Assembly: GCA_947258715.1 (NCBI GenBank) | Contig: CAMYJH010000006.1 | Coordinates: 124,001 to 188,000, forward strand | Direction of reading: 5' to 3' | DNA from: an uncultured Gammaproteobacteria bacterium | GTDB taxonomy: Bacteria > Pseudomonadota > Gammaproteobacteria > HK1 | Length of the DNA stretch: 64,000 nucleotides | Part shown: positions 8,935-17,413 of the stretch, piece after piece | Numbering within the stretch: the first letter of the stretch is position 1 | Layout: each line of letters opens with the position of its first letter | Notes under the pieces: model-generated | Told to the model about the DNA's origin: nothing | The model's database searches: none | What the model saw: the letters and a program-made list of their open reading frames with translations, nothing else | Program-made: the position numbers and the translations under genes

Positions 8935-8962
8935 ACATGTGGGCGTCTAGGAGGTTTTCAAG
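8935..8962 (-). promoter_or_regulatory. Sigma-32 (RpoH) type heat-shock promoter for hsp20
   Basis: On the minus strand a perfect CTTGAAA -35 (8956-8962) is followed after 13 bases by CCACATGT (8935-8942), which matches CCCCATNT at all but one position. Position is right: about 50 bases upstream of the hsp20 ATG. The -35 is part of an 8-5-8 inverted repeat (GTTTTCAA / TTGAAAAC, 8954-8974), which also puts a TTGAAA on the opposite strand. Confidence 0.75.
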
Positions 8963-9136
8963 GGCGTTGAAAACCCGCCTCCGCACCGGATGGCGGGGCA
9001 TTGAAAAGGCGGCCGTCAGCCCTTATTTATAACTATTGCAAGCGAAGCCCTGAAGGCTTTCGATTTTGCGTTCGCCCCGGTCGAGGGCGAGCCACTATAA
9101 TGAGTGCTGTCAATCCGAGCAGGGCTGATTCCCGAG

Positions 9137-9484
9137 ATGAGCAAAAAAGCCGTTTACAGGATCGTTTTCCACAACCAGGGCAAGCTCTACGAACTCCACG
9201 CCCGTCATGTGAGCCACGGAGAGATTTACGGCTTTGTCGAGGTGGCGGACATCATTTTCGGCGAACGCACCGCCGTGGTCGTGGATCCTTCCGAGGAGCG
9301 TCTCAAATCTGAATTTGAAGGCGTAAAGCGCACCTTTGTGCCGATGCATGCGGTCATCCGCATCGATGAAGTAAACAAGGAAGGCGCCAACAAGATCGTG
9401 GCGGCCGGCGAAGGGACGAGTAACGTGACGCCGTTCCCCCTACCGATGTATACGCCCGGGGGCGACAACAAAGGTTCGAAGTAA
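9137..9484 (+). CDS. DUF1820 family protein
   Basis: A 115-residue conserved gammaproteobacterial protein of unknown function. The YRIVFHNQGKLYELHAR start, the FVEVADIIFGE segment and the VPMHAVIRIDEV core identify DUF1820. No catalytic motif or membrane segment is visible. The ATG at 9137 is chosen because homologues start with this MSKK-like end and an upstream in-frame ATG at 9104 adds an unrelated stretch. A TATAAT (9096-9101) sits at a suitable distance, but no good -35 accompanies it. It is transcribed away from hsp20. Confidence 0.88.
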   Translation: MSKKAVYRIVFHNQGKLYELHARHVSHGEIYGFVEVADIIFGERTAVVVDPSEERLKSEFEGVKRTFVPMHAVIRIDEVNKEGANKIVAAGEGTSNVTPFPLPMYTPGGDNKGSK

Positions 9485-9556
9485 ACTCTGGGCGCGCAGT
9501 AGATTGCAGGCTTCGGCACGCGTCTCCTGCGCCAATCTGTCCGGCCACTATCGTGT

Positions 9557-9934
9557 TTAAACTGCGGGCACAGAAAGCGCATTCAATAATTTTTCTCGGT
9601 ATCCCGCTTCCAGCTCAAACGCCCGTTCGCAACCGCGTCGGGCGGCGAGTCTGGTTCTGAGCAGCGCCAGGCGATTGAGGGCACGTCGCTGCTCCGGATC
9701 GCCGCCGGAATCGCGCACCACCGCCTCCAGATCCGAAATCTCCCGGCGCAGCCGCACCTCTTCCGGAATATAGCCGGCGTTTTTCAGCACCCGGAATGCA
9801 AGACGCATTTCCGGCGGCACCAGGCTGTCATCGTCGAGGTCGAGCGGCGCCCCGGCTCCCGGCAAACGCTCAAACTCACCTCGGGCAATGGCGTCGAGAA
9901 TCCGCTGCTCGGCGATTTTTTCAAATTCGAACAT
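9557..9934 (-). CDS. DUF1992 domain protein (DnaJ-C28-type conserved domain)
   Basis: A 125-residue protein. The first 70 residues match DUF1992, the conserved domain also found in eukaryotic DNAJC28: IAEQRI.DAIARGEFE.LPGAG.PL, with the IPEEVRLRREI motif after it. It has no J domain of its own. ATG 9934 is chosen over a longer start at 9973 because it begins FEFEKIAEQ, as homologues do, and avoids overlap with the CYTH gene. Function unknown. Same orientation as the CYTH gene, 17 bases downstream, so the two are probably cotranscribed. Confidence 0.87.
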   Translation of the reverse strand: MFEFEKIAEQRILDAIARGEFERLPGAGAPLDLDDDSLVPPEMRLAFRVLKNAGYIPEEVRLRREISDLEAVVRDSGGDPEQRRALNRLALLRTRLAARRGCERAFELEAGYREKLLNALSVPAV

Positions 9935-9951
9935 CGTTCCCAGTCGCCATC

Positions 9952-10428
9952 TCAAACACGCTTCCAACGACAATAAGGCAGTTGCACCAAGGAAGAATTG
10001 TAATATCGCCGGTCCTTCGATACCTCTTTTCCTGCCCAGGGCGGCAGCTCGAAGGATTCGTCTTCGGAGGCAAGCTCTAGCTCCGCCACCACCAGGCCCG
10101 AGTTGTCACCCTCGAACACATCGACCTCCCAGCAGTGCCCGGCATGGTCAACTAAAAACCGCGTTTTTTCGATGATTGGGCGGACGCAAAGCTTATCCAG
10201 AATCTGTTCAGCATCGGAGACCGGTATCGGGTAGTCGAATTCGGCACGCGAGACGCCCACGGTGGCGCTTTTGAGATTGAGCCAGGCGCAATCACCGCTG
10301 ACGCGCACCCGAACCGAGGCCTTCGCGCCTCCGAGGATGTAGCCCTGGCGTATGCGCGTGGGATCGCGGGCGAAAATACGCCAGCTTTCGTCTCGCAGCA
10401 GAAACTTTCGTTCTATCTCCGAGGCCAC
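9952..10428 (-). CDS. CYTH domain protein (probable inorganic triphosphatase)
   Basis: A 158-residue single-domain CYTH (CyaB/thiamine triphosphatase) protein. The signature EIERKFL is at residues 4-10, followed by RQGYI, RVRVSG, LNLKS and EVDVFEG, which line the triphosphate tunnel and carry the metal-binding Glu residues. Stand-alone bacterial members of this length often act as inorganic triphosphatases; adenylate cyclase activity of the CyaB type is less likely. It lacks the CHAD domain found in YgiF. Probably cotranscribed with the DUF1992 gene. Confidence 0.88.
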   Translation of the reverse strand: MASEIERKFLLRDESWRIFARDPTRIRQGYILGGAKASVRVRVSGDCAWLNLKSATVGVSRAEFDYPIPVSDAEQILDKLCVRPIIEKTRFLVDHAGHCWEVDVFEGDNSGLVVAELELASEDESFELPPWAGKEVSKDRRYYNSSLVQLPYCRWKRV

Positions 10429-10530
10429 CTGGTTTCCTCTTACCGAATCAACGGCTTATGGTAGGAGCTGAGGGTTTGATTGTGTATCCTGTGTGCTCAG
10501 TTCTGTGGAGGCAACTTCGGAGAAGCCGGC

Positions 10531-11589
10531 TTGAAGATTCTGGTCACCGGCGGCGCCGGATTCATAGGCTCCGCCTTGATTCGATACCTGCTCGAGCGAA
10601 CCGACCACGATGTGGTCAACGTGGACAAGCTGAGCTATTCGGGCAGCCGCGCCACGCTCTCGGCGATTAATAACAGCCCGCGGCACCTGTTCGAGCAGCA
10701 AGACATCTGTGACGGCGATGCCTTAGAGCGCATCTTTGCCTCCCAGCGCCCTGACGCGGTCATGCACCTGGCGGCCGAATCCCACGTCGACCGTTCCATC
10801 GACCGTCCCGCGGATTTCATTCAGTCCAACATCGTTGGTACCTACCAGCTTCTGGAGACGGCGCTTGCCTACTTTAGAGCGTCGGATGAAAAAGCCCGAA
10901 AGCGCTTCCGCTTCCACCATATATCCACCGATGAAGTCTACGGCGCACTGGCTCCAGAGGGCCCGGCTTTTACCGAAACCACCGCCTATGCGCCCAATTC
11001 GCCTTACGCCGCCAGCAAGGCGGCGTCGGATCATCTGGTGCATGCCTGGCATCGGACCTACGGACTGCCGGTCGTGCTTTCCAACTGCAGCAACAACTAC
11101 GGGCCGTTTCAGTTTCCGGAGAAACTGATACCGCTATGCATTCTCAAAGCGATCCGGGGAGAGCCGATTCCGGTGTACGGCAGAGGCGAAAACGTTCGCG
11201 ACTGGCTCTTCGTCGAGGACCACGCTGAGGCGCTCTATCGGGTACTCAGCGACGGACGCATCGGCGAGCGTTACAACGTCGGCGGCGACTGCGAGTTGAG
11301 CAACCTGGAGCTGGTCAAAAAACTGTGCGCGGTCCTCGACGAGCAGCGACCCGACGATCCCGTGGTGCCCCATTCGAAGCTCATCACCTACGTCACCGAC
11401 CGACCGGGTCACGATTTCAGGTACGCAATCGATGCCGGCAAAATTCAAAATGAACTCGGCTGGCGCCCGACCACAGATTTCGAACCGGGGCTGCACAAGA
11501 CCGTCAGCTGGTACCTGGACAATCTGGAGTGGTGCCGAACCGTGACCCAAGGGGAGTACGCGGGCGAGCGCCTGGGCCTGCGCGATTAG
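10531..11589 (+). CDS. rfbB: dTDP-glucose 4,6-dehydratase
   Basis: A 352-residue extended short-chain dehydrogenase converting dTDP-glucose to dTDP-4-keto-6-deoxyglucose for deoxysugar synthesis. The NAD-binding GGAGFIG is at residues 7-13. [19 protein letters not shown] and Tyr-Lys in SPYAASKAA (YxxxK) are all present, as is the [14 protein letters not shown] stretch. The TTG at 10531 is taken as start because it begins KILVTGG directly; the frame extends to 10480, but that extension is unlike the family. rfbA, rfbC and rfbD are not in the window, so this copy is separated from the usual dTDP-rhamnose operon. Confidence 0.93.
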   Translation: MKILVTGGAGFIGSALIRYLLERTDHDVVNVDKLSYSGSRATLSAINNSPRHLFEQQDICDGDALERIFASQRPDAVMHLAAESHVDRSIDRPADFIQSNIVGTYQLLETALAYFRASDEKARKRFRFHHISTDEVYGALAPEGPAFTETTAYAPNSPYAASKAASDHLVHAWHRTYGLPVVLSNCSNNYGPFQFPEKLIPLCILKAIRGEPIPVYGRGENVRDWLFVEDHAEALYRVLSDGRIGERYNVGGDCELSNLELVKKLCAVLDEQRPDDPVVPHSKLITYVTDRPGHDFRYAIDAGKIQNELGWRPTTDFEPGLHKTVSWYLDNLEWCRTVTQGEYAGERLGLRD

Positions 11590-11627
11590 CCCGGACCTAC
11601 GCTCCGGGTCGACCCGATTCCGTGCGC

Positions 11628-12491
11628 ATGATTCTCAAGTACGCGCTTCTTGCAGCGGCCGTTTATGGAGGATTGTGCCTGGCCCTTGTTTTGTTCCAGA
11701 GCCGACTGGTATTTCTGCCATCCCGTACGCTTGCAGCCACCCCGGCAAGGATCGGCTTCGATTACGAAGAAGTCTGGCTGCAAGCGCCGGACGGCGCCCG
11801 CATCCACGGCTGGTTCGTACCCCACCCAGAGGCCCGCGGCAGCTTGCTCTTCCTTCACGGCAACGCCGGCAACATCGGCGATCGGCTGGAATCCATCGCA
11901 ATCTTTCACCGCTTGGGGCTGAATACCCTGATCATCGATTACCACGGCTACGGCAAGAGCGAGGGCTCGCCCGGCGAAGCGGAGAGCTACGCTGACGCCG
12001 AGACAGCCTGGCGCTACCTGGTGGAAACGCGGCGGATACCGGCGGAGAAAATTGTCCTCTTCGGACGATCCTTGGGCGGCTGCGTGGCGGCATGGCTCGC
12101 GGCCCGCGTCGCTCCAGCCGGACTGATTCTCGAGTCCACTTTCACTTCGGTTCCCGACATGGCGGCGAAGATTTATCCTTTCTTCCCGGTGCGCCTACTG
12201 GCGCGGATCCGGCTCGACGCCAAGACCTCGCTGGCCAGCGTTCGCGCACCGGTGCTGGTGATTCACAGCCAAGATGACGAAATCGTTCCAGCGGCGCACG
12301 GTCGCGCTCTTTTCGACGCCGCGCCGGAGCCGAAGCAATTTCTAGAATTGCGTGGTGGACACAACGACGGCTTTCTTGTTTCGCGCGAGGTTTACCTTGC
12401 CGGTCTTTCCGGATTTATCCAGGGGATTTTCCCGGCCGCGCCGGCTGAAAATCAAAGCCGACGGGTCGGCGAGCGGCCGTCGGAGGTCTAA
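11628..12491 (+). CDS. Membrane-anchored alpha/beta hydrolase (BEM46/ABHD13-17-like)
   Basis: A 287-residue protein with an N-terminal hydrophobic helix (about 5-25) and an alpha/beta hydrolase fold. The oxyanion region FLHGNAGN, nucleophile elbow GRSLGG (Ser), catalytic Asp in SQDDEIVP and His in RGGHNDG are all readable. The family includes membrane-associated serine hydrolases and depalmitoylase-like enzymes, but bacterial members are uncharacterised. It starts 38 bases after rfbB. The ATG at 11628 gives the anchor helix directly after the start. Confidence 0.87.
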   Translation: MILKYALLAAAVYGGLCLALVLFQSRLVFLPSRTLAATPARIGFDYEEVWLQAPDGARIHGWFVPHPEARGSLLFLHGNAGNIGDRLESIAIFHRLGLNTLIIDYHGYGKSEGSPGEAESYADAETAWRYLVETRRIPAEKIVLFGRSLGGCVAAWLAARVAPAGLILESTFTSVPDMAAKIYPFFPVRLLARIRLDAKTSLASVRAPVLVIHSQDDEIVPAAHGRALFDAAPEPKQFLELRGGHNDGFLVSREVYLAGLSGFIQGIFPAAPAENQSRRVGERPSEV

Positions 12492-12555
12492 ACTTTTACT
12501 CATGAACGCGTTTTATTTCTGCTATTTTCCCGCCTTGCTCCACCCTGGGTGGACC

Positions 12556-12951
12556 ATGGCCTTCGACGCGCTCGCAGAGCGCGAGTTGGAGTCTTTGCTC
12601 GAGGACAAGGTCGATAAAAGCAAAGACCCCAACCCGCTGATCTGCGCCGCCTGCGGCGAACGCATTACGTCGATAAGGGAGCGGGTAGAGATGAACGGAA
12701 CCCACTCGCACACATTTACCAATCCTCACGGGTTCACCTTCGACATCGGCTGCTTCCGCAGCGCGCCGGGATGCAAACCTTTGGGTGAGGCAACACAAGC
12801 CTGGACCTGGTTTCGCGGCTACGCCTGGCGCATGGCGGTGTGCGGCGGCTGCGGCGCGCACCTGGGCTGGGGCTACGAACCTGCCCCCGCGGATGCCGAC
12901 GCGCGGGGATTTTTCGGCCTCATTCTCGACCGCCTCTCCCGCACAGCCTGA
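12556..12951 (+). CDS. Single-domain CULT protein (bacterial cereblon-like)
   Basis: A 131-residue protein with a complete CULT domain, the ligand-binding domain of human cereblon. Zinc-site cysteines are C30/C33 and C96/C99. The aromatic cage tryptophans are W85, W91 and W105. Their spacings (6 and 14) and offsets to the second Cys pair (5 and 6) match those I recall for human cereblon W380/W386/W400 and C391/C394. NGTHSHTFTNPHGFTF and HLGWGYE are the other family signatures. Bacterial single-domain members bind uridine and cyclic imides such as thalidomide; their cellular role is unknown. ATG 12556 has a GGGTGG just upstream; ATG 12502 would add 18 residues. It follows the hydrolase gene in the same direction. 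Confidence 0.88.
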   Translation: MAFDALAERELESLLEDKVDKSKDPNPLICAACGERITSIRERVEMNGTHSHTFTNPHGFTFDIGCFRSAPGCKPLGEATQAWTWFRGYAWRMAVCGGCGAHLGWGYEPAPADADARGFFGLILDRLSRTA

Positions 12952-12964
12952 ATCTCGGCGTAGC

Positions 12965-13453
12965 TCAAGCGTTGAGGCACTCCGCCAGTACCGACGCCAC
13001 GGCGTTCGCGTCCAGCGGAAAGGCCCGGGCAAAGCCACCCACGAAGTGTCCCCGGGAAGGCGCCAGCAGAAACAACTCGAAATCCGAGAAGCCGAAGCGT
13101 TGCTCCGAATCGGGCAATCGGGCGATGTAGGCCGCCCGCGCCTTGGAGTAAGTCGGCGAGTCGAGATGCAATCGTTCTGCCTCTCCCAGAATACTGAATC
13201 GCGCCAGGGTTTGCGGATCGCCATCCCCCCGATCCGGTTCAGCGATGACCAGAGACGCCCGCGGGCGTTTGAGCAGGTTTCGCGTATGCTCGGCTAGGCG
13301 ACTTAAGTGCAGCAGAAATCCGCGGGCGTCAGGCGCCAAGGTATAAGCCACGCTGGATGCGAGCGGCATTCCCTGGCTGTCGACGCTAGCCAGAGCCCCC
13401 CAGCGCTGAGCGCGCACCAGGGCCACCAGATCGCGACGGTTGTCTGCGTCCAC
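12965..13453 (-). CDS. PNPOx-fold (FMN-binding split barrel) protein, HugZ-like
   Basis: A 162-residue split-barrel protein. ALASVDSQGMPLASSVAYTL and HLSRLAEHTRNLLKRPRASL are typical of the pyridoxamine 5'-phosphate oxidase-like superfamily, and the C-terminal FELFLLAPSRGHFVGGFARAF matches the HugZ / haem-utilisation branch. HugZ members can degrade haem, but the clear C-terminal haem-binding domain of full-length HugZ is absent, so FMN or haem binding is only inferred. It converges with the CULT gene (13 bases between ends) and reads in the same direction as coq7, 24 bases downstream of it. Confidence 0.82.
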   Translation of the reverse strand: MDADNRRDLVALVRAQRWGALASVDSQGMPLASSVAYTLAPDARGFLLHLSRLAEHTRNLLKRPRASLVIAEPDRGDGDPQTLARFSILGEAERLHLDSPTYSKARAAYIARLPDSEQRFGFSDFELFLLAPSRGHFVGGFARAFPLDANAVASVLAECLNA

Positions 13454-13477
13454 TGACGGCGGCGCCCTGCGTTGCGG

Positions 13478-14122
13478 TCAAAAGAAGTACGCGCTTCGCG
13501 TCATTACCCTGGAGGCAAAGCGCATCGCGCGTTTTACCAGCGAAGGCAGCTCAACGGCACCCTGATCCTCGGCGCTGCTCGCGTGCGCTGCCTCGTCTTC
13601 CCGCATCTGTTCGAGCACGGCCCGACTACGGGCATCGTCCGCGGGCAGCCTGGAAAGTTGATTTTCCAGATGCGCCACCACCTGGTGCTCGGTTTCGGCG
13701 AGAAAGCCCAGGCTGATACGGTCGCCGGCAAGACCGGCAACGGCACCGAAAGTCAACGCGCCCGCGTACCAGAAGGGATCCAAAAAGCTGGTCCGGCCGC
13801 CCAGCTCGTCGAGACGCTGCCGGCACCAGCGCAGGTGGTCGTCCTCTTCCCGCGCTGCCTCATCCATGGCCCGGCGCAGCTCCGGATCGGTGGCGGTGAG
13901 GGCTTGGCCGTGATAAAGGGCCTGGGCGGCCACCTCGCCAGCGTGATTGACGCGCATCAGGGCGGCGGATGCGCGCCGATCTCTCGAGGTCATCGCCTCC
14001 GAGGTTTCCGTTTGCGCGGGACTCGGCCGGCCACTGCCGGTGCCGCGGCCCTGAAGACTGCGAACGGCGCGATCCAGATTGATTATCATCCGGTCCGCGC
14101 TGCTGTAGAGACGTGAGGACAT
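13478..14122 (-). CDS. coq7: Coq7-type demethoxyubiquinol hydroxylase
   Basis: A 214-residue di-iron monooxygenase that hydroxylates 2-polyprenyl-3-methyl-6-methoxy-1,4-benzoquinol in ubiquinone synthesis. Ferritin-like ligands are readable as RVNHAGEVAAQ, EEDDHL, TEHQVVAHLE and REDEAAHA, a doubled E...ExxH pattern. A hydrophobic hairpin (AGALTFGAVAGLAG) probably dips into the membrane. ATG 14122 (AGGA 8 bases upstream) gives the usual SSRLYSSADR start; ATG 14131 is possible. It complements ubiC and ubiA elsewhere in this window and replaces UbiF of enterobacteria. Confidence 0.95.
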   Translation of the reverse strand: MSSRLYSSADRMIINLDRAVRSLQGRGTGSGRPSPAQTETSEAMTSRDRRASAALMRVNHAGEVAAQALYHGQALTATDPELRRAMDEAAREEDDHLRWCRQRLDELGGRTSFLDPFWYAGALTFGAVAGLAGDRISLGFLAETEHQVVAHLENQLSRLPADDARSRAVLEQMREDEAAHASSAEDQGAVELPSLVKRAMRFASRVMTRSAYFF

Positions 14123-14251
14123 GGACTGCATCCTGAAGACGACGAAGCGCTATTTTACCCTGGCCGGCAGCGGCTTGAAGCAAGGCCTGAAACGGCGAGG
14201 GAGGCCACCCGCCGCCCAAATGGCGCCCAGGTCTGAGAGGATAGCGCCGAC

Positions 14252-15172
14252 GTGAGCGCACCGGTGGTCGTCAGCCGGGCCCTGACCAAAGTCTACGCCG
14301 GCGCCCCGGTGGTGGACCGCGTCGACGTCAATATTGACCGCGGCGAGTGCTGGGGGCTGCTGGGCCCCAACGGAGCCGGCAAAACCACCTTTCTGCGCAT
14401 GTTAGTGGGCAGGACCCCACCGACATCGGGTGAAATTCGGGTGCTTGGATACCCCGTTCCGCAGCAGGCATCGGCCATGAGGGCCCGCATCGGCGTGGTG
14501 CCCCAGCTGGACAATCTCGATCCGGACTTCACCGTGAACGAGAACCTGCGCACCTATGCCGGCTACTTCGGCATCCATCACTCGAGGCTGCGGGCTCGCA
14601 TCCGCGAGCTTCTGGAATTTGCGGCTTTGAGCCATAAGGCCGACGCCTATCTTTCCACGCTGTCGGGCGGAATGCTAAGGCGCCTGTCCCTGATTCGAGC
14701 GCTGGTGAATGCGCCGGAGCTGCTGGTCTTGGACGAGCCCACCACCGGGCTCGATCCCCAGGCGAGACAACTCATCTGGCAGCGCCTGAGAAGTCTCAGA
14801 TCAGAAGGCATCACCCAGATACTGACCACTCACTACATGGAAGAGGCGGAGCGTCTTTGCGATCGAGTGACCATCATGGACCACGGCCGGCTACTCGAGT
14901 CCGGACACCCCCGGGCCCTGGTGAGCGAGCACATCGAGCCCCACGTGATCGAGGTCCACGGCGAAGGGCTTCAGCGCTGGCACAAGGAAACCGCGGCCCG
15001 CCTGGCGCCGCGCCACGAAACGGCGGGTGACGGCTTCCTTTACTATCTGAACGACGAGCGGCCACTACTGGAGGCGCTCTCGGGACAAGAGAGGCTTAGC
15101 TTCCTGCACCGTCCGGCCAACCTCGAAGACGTTTTTCTCAAGCTCACCGGGCGGGAGCTTCGCGATGGCTGA
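14252..15172 (+). CDS. NodI-like ABC exporter ATPase
   Basis: A 306-residue ABC-2-type ATPase. Walker A GPNGAGKTT (about 36-44), Q-loop VVPQLDN, signature LSGGM and Walker B LLVLDEPTTGLD are complete. The C-terminal region (from about 225) resembles the NodI/DrrA accessory part. It begins at GTG 14252 and overlaps the permease gene by 8 bases, so the two are translationally coupled. NodIJ pairs export lipochitooligosaccharides in rhizobia; similar pairs are common in non-nodulating proteobacteria, with unknown substrates. No nod or polysaccharide genes are adjacent. Confidence 0.9.
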   Translation: MSAPVVVSRALTKVYAGAPVVDRVDVNIDRGECWGLLGPNGAGKTTFLRMLVGRTPPTSGEIRVLGYPVPQQASAMRARIGVVPQLDNLDPDFTVNENLRTYAGYFGIHHSRLRARIRELLEFAALSHKADAYLSTLSGGMLRRLSLIRALVNAPELLVLDEPTTGLDPQARQLIWQRLRSLRSEGITQILTTHYMEEAERLCDRVTIMDHGRLLESGHPRALVSEHIEPHVIEVHGEGLQRWHKETAARLAPRHETAGDGFLYYLNDERPLLEALSGQERLSFLHRPANLEDVFLKLTGRELRDG

Positions 15173-15959
15173 ATCCACGACCACCCTGCGAAGGATTCCT
15201 CACCGCACGGCCCGCTGGCTGCCGGTGTGGCGGCGTAATCTTCGCGTCTGGAGCAAGCTTGCGCTGCCGTCGCTGATCGGAAACTTCGGTGAACCACTGC
15301 TTTATCTGCTTGCGCTGGGCTACGGTCTCGGCGCCCTGGTGGGGCGTATCGGGGACATGCCCTATATGTTTTTTCTCGCCTCGGGGATCTTTTGCTCCAG
15401 CGCCATGATGACCGCTTCCTTCGAAGCGACCTACTCGGCGTACAGTCGCATGGCGGTACAAAAGACCTGGGAGGCCATCGTCACCACGCCGCTGGACGTT
15501 TTCGACGTGGTTGTGGGAGAGGTGATGTGGGCCGCGACCAAGAGCCTGTTCAGCGCTAGCGCCATCTTGATCGTGGCCTGGGCGCTGGGCGCAGTCAGCG
15601 GTGGCTATGCCGTGCTCGCTGTCCCAGTGGCGCTGCTATCGGGATTCTGCTTTGCCTCCATGGCCATGGTGGTCACGGCCCTGGCCCGCTCCTACGATTT
15701 CTTCCTTTATTACACTACCCTCGGCGTGACCCCGATGCTGCTCATCTGCGGCGTTTTTTTCCCCATCGGTCAGATGCCGGCGGGCGTTCAGACCCTCGCT
15801 TGGGCGCTGCCGCTTACGCATTCGGTAGCGCTGGCGCGGCCGCTGATTACCGGCGCCGCCCCGGAAAACGCGCTCCTTCACCTGGCGGTTTTGGCACTTT
15901 TCGGTCTAGTGGCTCTGAGCGTGGCGGCGACGCTGTTGAAGCGGCGACTGGACGCCTGA
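15165..15959 (+). CDS. NodJ-like ABC-2 permease
   Basis: A 264-residue inner-membrane permease with six predicted helices. The conserved NodJ start [33 protein letters not shown] is present, as are the [15 protein letters not shown] and [14 protein letters not shown] cytoplasmic segments typical of ABC-2 transporters. It pairs with the upstream ATPase gene, overlapping it by 8 bases. Substrate unknown. The coding end lies 30 bases before the rplM promoter. Confidence 0.9.
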   Translation: MAESTTTLRRIPHRTARWLPVWRRNLRVWSKLALPSLIGNFGEPLLYLLALGYGLGALVGRIGDMPYMFFLASGIFCSSAMMTASFEATYSAYSRMAVQKTWEAIVTTPLDVFDVVVGEVMWAATKSLFSASAILIVAWALGAVSGGYAVLAVPVALLSGFCFASMAMVVTALARSYDFFLYYTTLGVTPMLLICGVFFPIGQMPAGVQTLAWALPLTHSVALARPLITGAAPENALLHLAVLALFGLVALSVAATLLKRRLDA

Positions 15960-15989
15960 CGTGCGAAAGCCTTGCTGGAGCAACCCAAA

Positions 15990-16018
15990 TTGACACTACC
16001 GCACCTCGCGGGTACGAT
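15990..16018 (+). promoter_or_regulatory. Sigma-70 promoter for rplM-rpsI
   Basis: A consensus TTGACA (15990-15995) and TACGAT (16013-16018) are separated by exactly 17 bases. They lie about 45 bases upstream of the rplM ATG and just after the nodJ-like stop, as expected for a strong ribosomal protein promoter. Confidence 0.8.
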
Positions 16019-16063
16019 TTCTGCCTTTTTTCAGGCCGTTATTACCCGGAGTCAGTGCAGCCT

Positions 16064-16492
16064 ATGACCACCTTCAGCGCCAGAAAGGAGAGCGTAGAGC
16101 GCGCCTGGTACCTCGTCGATGCAACCGACAAGCCTCTGGGTAGACTTGCGAGTGAGATTGCCCGCCGCCTGCGCGGCAAGCACAAGCCGGAATTCACGCC
16201 TCACGTGGACACCGGCGACTACATAGTGGTAGTCAACGCGGCCAAAGTCGGGCTGACGGGGCAAAAGCGCACGCAAAAGGTCTATTACCGGCACAGCGGC
16301 TACCCTGGCGGTATTAAGGCCACGTCTTTTGAGCGCATGATCGCGGAACATCCTGAGCGGGTGATCGAGACCGCGGTCAAGGGCATGTTGCCCAAGGGTC
16401 CCTTGGGACGAGCGATGTTAAAAAAGCTTCGCGTCTATGGGGGTTCGGAGCACAACCACGCGTCGCAGCAGCCTAAATCGCTGTCCGTCTGA
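16064..16492 (+). CDS. rplM: 50S ribosomal protein L13
   Basis: A 142-residue protein, the usual L13 length. Signatures are [43 protein letters not shown] and [13 protein letters not shown]13 is an early-assembly 50S protein. The ATG at 16064 gives the standard MTTFSA start; the frame is open further upstream, but that part is not homologous. It is followed after 57 bases by rpsI, the conserved bacterial pairing. Confidence 0.98.
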   Translation: MTTFSARKESVERAWYLVDATDKPLGRLASEIARRLRGKHKPEFTPHVDTGDYIVVVNAAKVGLTGQKRTQKVYYRHSGYPGGIKATSFERMIAEHPERVIETAVKGMLPKGPLGRAMLKKLRVYGGSEHNHASQQPKSLSV

Positions 16493-16549
16493 CGGCCGTC
16501 CGACTCTTCAAAAAGGGTTTATCTTTTAAGGAATTGATTCAATACCGCA

Positions 16550-16942
16550 ATGGCAAAAGACGTTAGCTACAGTACGGGACGACGCAAGACCTCGGCAGCG
16601 CGCGTTTATATTCGCCCGGGTTCCGGCAACATCGTGATCAATCGGCGCCCGCTGGACAGGTTTTTTGGCCGCGAAACCGCCCGAATGGTGGTGCGCCAGC
16701 CGCTGGAAAGGGTGGAGATGCTGGATAGGCTCGACGTGAACGTCACAGTTCACGGCGGCGGCAACAGCGGCCAGGCGGGCGCGATTCGCCACGGCATCAC
16801 CCGAGCGCTGATTAAATATGACGAAAGCCTGCGCGCAACGTTGCGCAAGGCCGGATTCGTCACCCGCGACGCGCGCTCGGTGGAGCGCAAGAAAATCGGC
16901 CTGCATAAAGCACGAAAGCGGCCTCAGTACTCGAAACGCTGA
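16550..16942 (+). CDS. rpsI: 30S ribosomal protein S9
   Basis: A 130-residue S9 with the [15 protein letters not shown] start, the [15 protein letters not shown] loop, and the conserved C-terminal tail [14 protein letters not shown] that reaches the P-site tRNA. The length is standard. Cotranscribed with rplM. The gene ends 21 bases before the tRNA-Gln gene. Confidence 0.98.
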   Translation: MAKDVSYSTGRRKTSAARVYIRPGSGNIVINRRPLDRFFGRETARMVVRQPLERVEMLDRLDVNVTVHGGGNSGQAGAIRHGITRALIKYDESLRATLRKAGFVTRDARSVERKKIGLHKARKRPQYSKR

Positions 16943-16963
16943 GGCGGCGAGCCTCGGTTTTAC

Positions 16964-17037
16964 TGGGGGATCGTCTAGCGGTAGGACTGCGGACTCTGAC
17001 TCCGCCAGCCCAGGTTCGAATCCTGGTCCCCCAGCCA
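16964..17037 (+). tRNA. tRNA-Gln (anticodon CTG)
   Basis: The cloverleaf folds cleanly: acceptor TGGGGGA/TCCCCCA, D arm GTC...GAC, anticodon stem GCGGA/TCCGC around loop CTCTGAC, and T arm CCAGG TTCGAAT CCTGG. A CCA end is encoded. The anticodon CTG reads CAG. It lies directly after rpsI and is followed by a terminator, so it may be on the ribosomal protein transcript. Confidence 0.97.
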
Positions 17038-17043
17038 ATTTCA

Positions 17044-17065
17044 GGCCCCCGTCGGGGGCCTTTCT
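17044..17065 (+). terminator. Rho-independent terminator after tRNA-Gln
   Basis: A 7-bp GC stem, GGCCCCC / GGGGGCC, with a GTC loop, followed by TTTCT. It lies 6 bases after the tRNA CCA end. The next 350 bases up to the kinase gene hold no recognisable gene, apart from a possible -10 (TATAAT, 17400-17405). Confidence 0.85.
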
Positions 17066-17413
17066 GCCTATTCCGGCCCTCACACCCCCCGAATACAAGC
17101 ATCGGACCCCGGAAACGCCCCCAGGAGGCACTCCGGCTGTCAACGCCGAATCTCACGTCTCGGGATTGCCGCCCTGGCGCCGCTGCCGACGGACGTAAGC
17201 GCTGAATCGGGGACCGTTCAGATTCCTGGCCTGGGGCCGATATCCGTTTTGGGGCACAGATTCGGTTTGAAGCGACGGCACCTGTTTTCATGTTTTTGTC
17301 TTTGCTGGCATTTCTTGCCTCAGCAGGCACCTCTTTGCCGCTAGCGATTTGAACCTCTCAACCCCAGCCCACTCAGGAAAACGGAGCGCGCGCGGCGACT
17401 ATAATCTTTGCCT

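Noticed and set aside
9065..9101. Complete sigma-70 promoter before the DUF1820 gene
   Set aside because: TATAAT is present, but the nearest TTG-like -35 is 24 to 25 bases away, so only the -10 is mentioned.
14252..15959. Nodulation factor export genes
   Set aside because: NodIJ-type pairs are widespread in bacteria that do not nodulate, and no nod genes are present; kept as a generic exporter.
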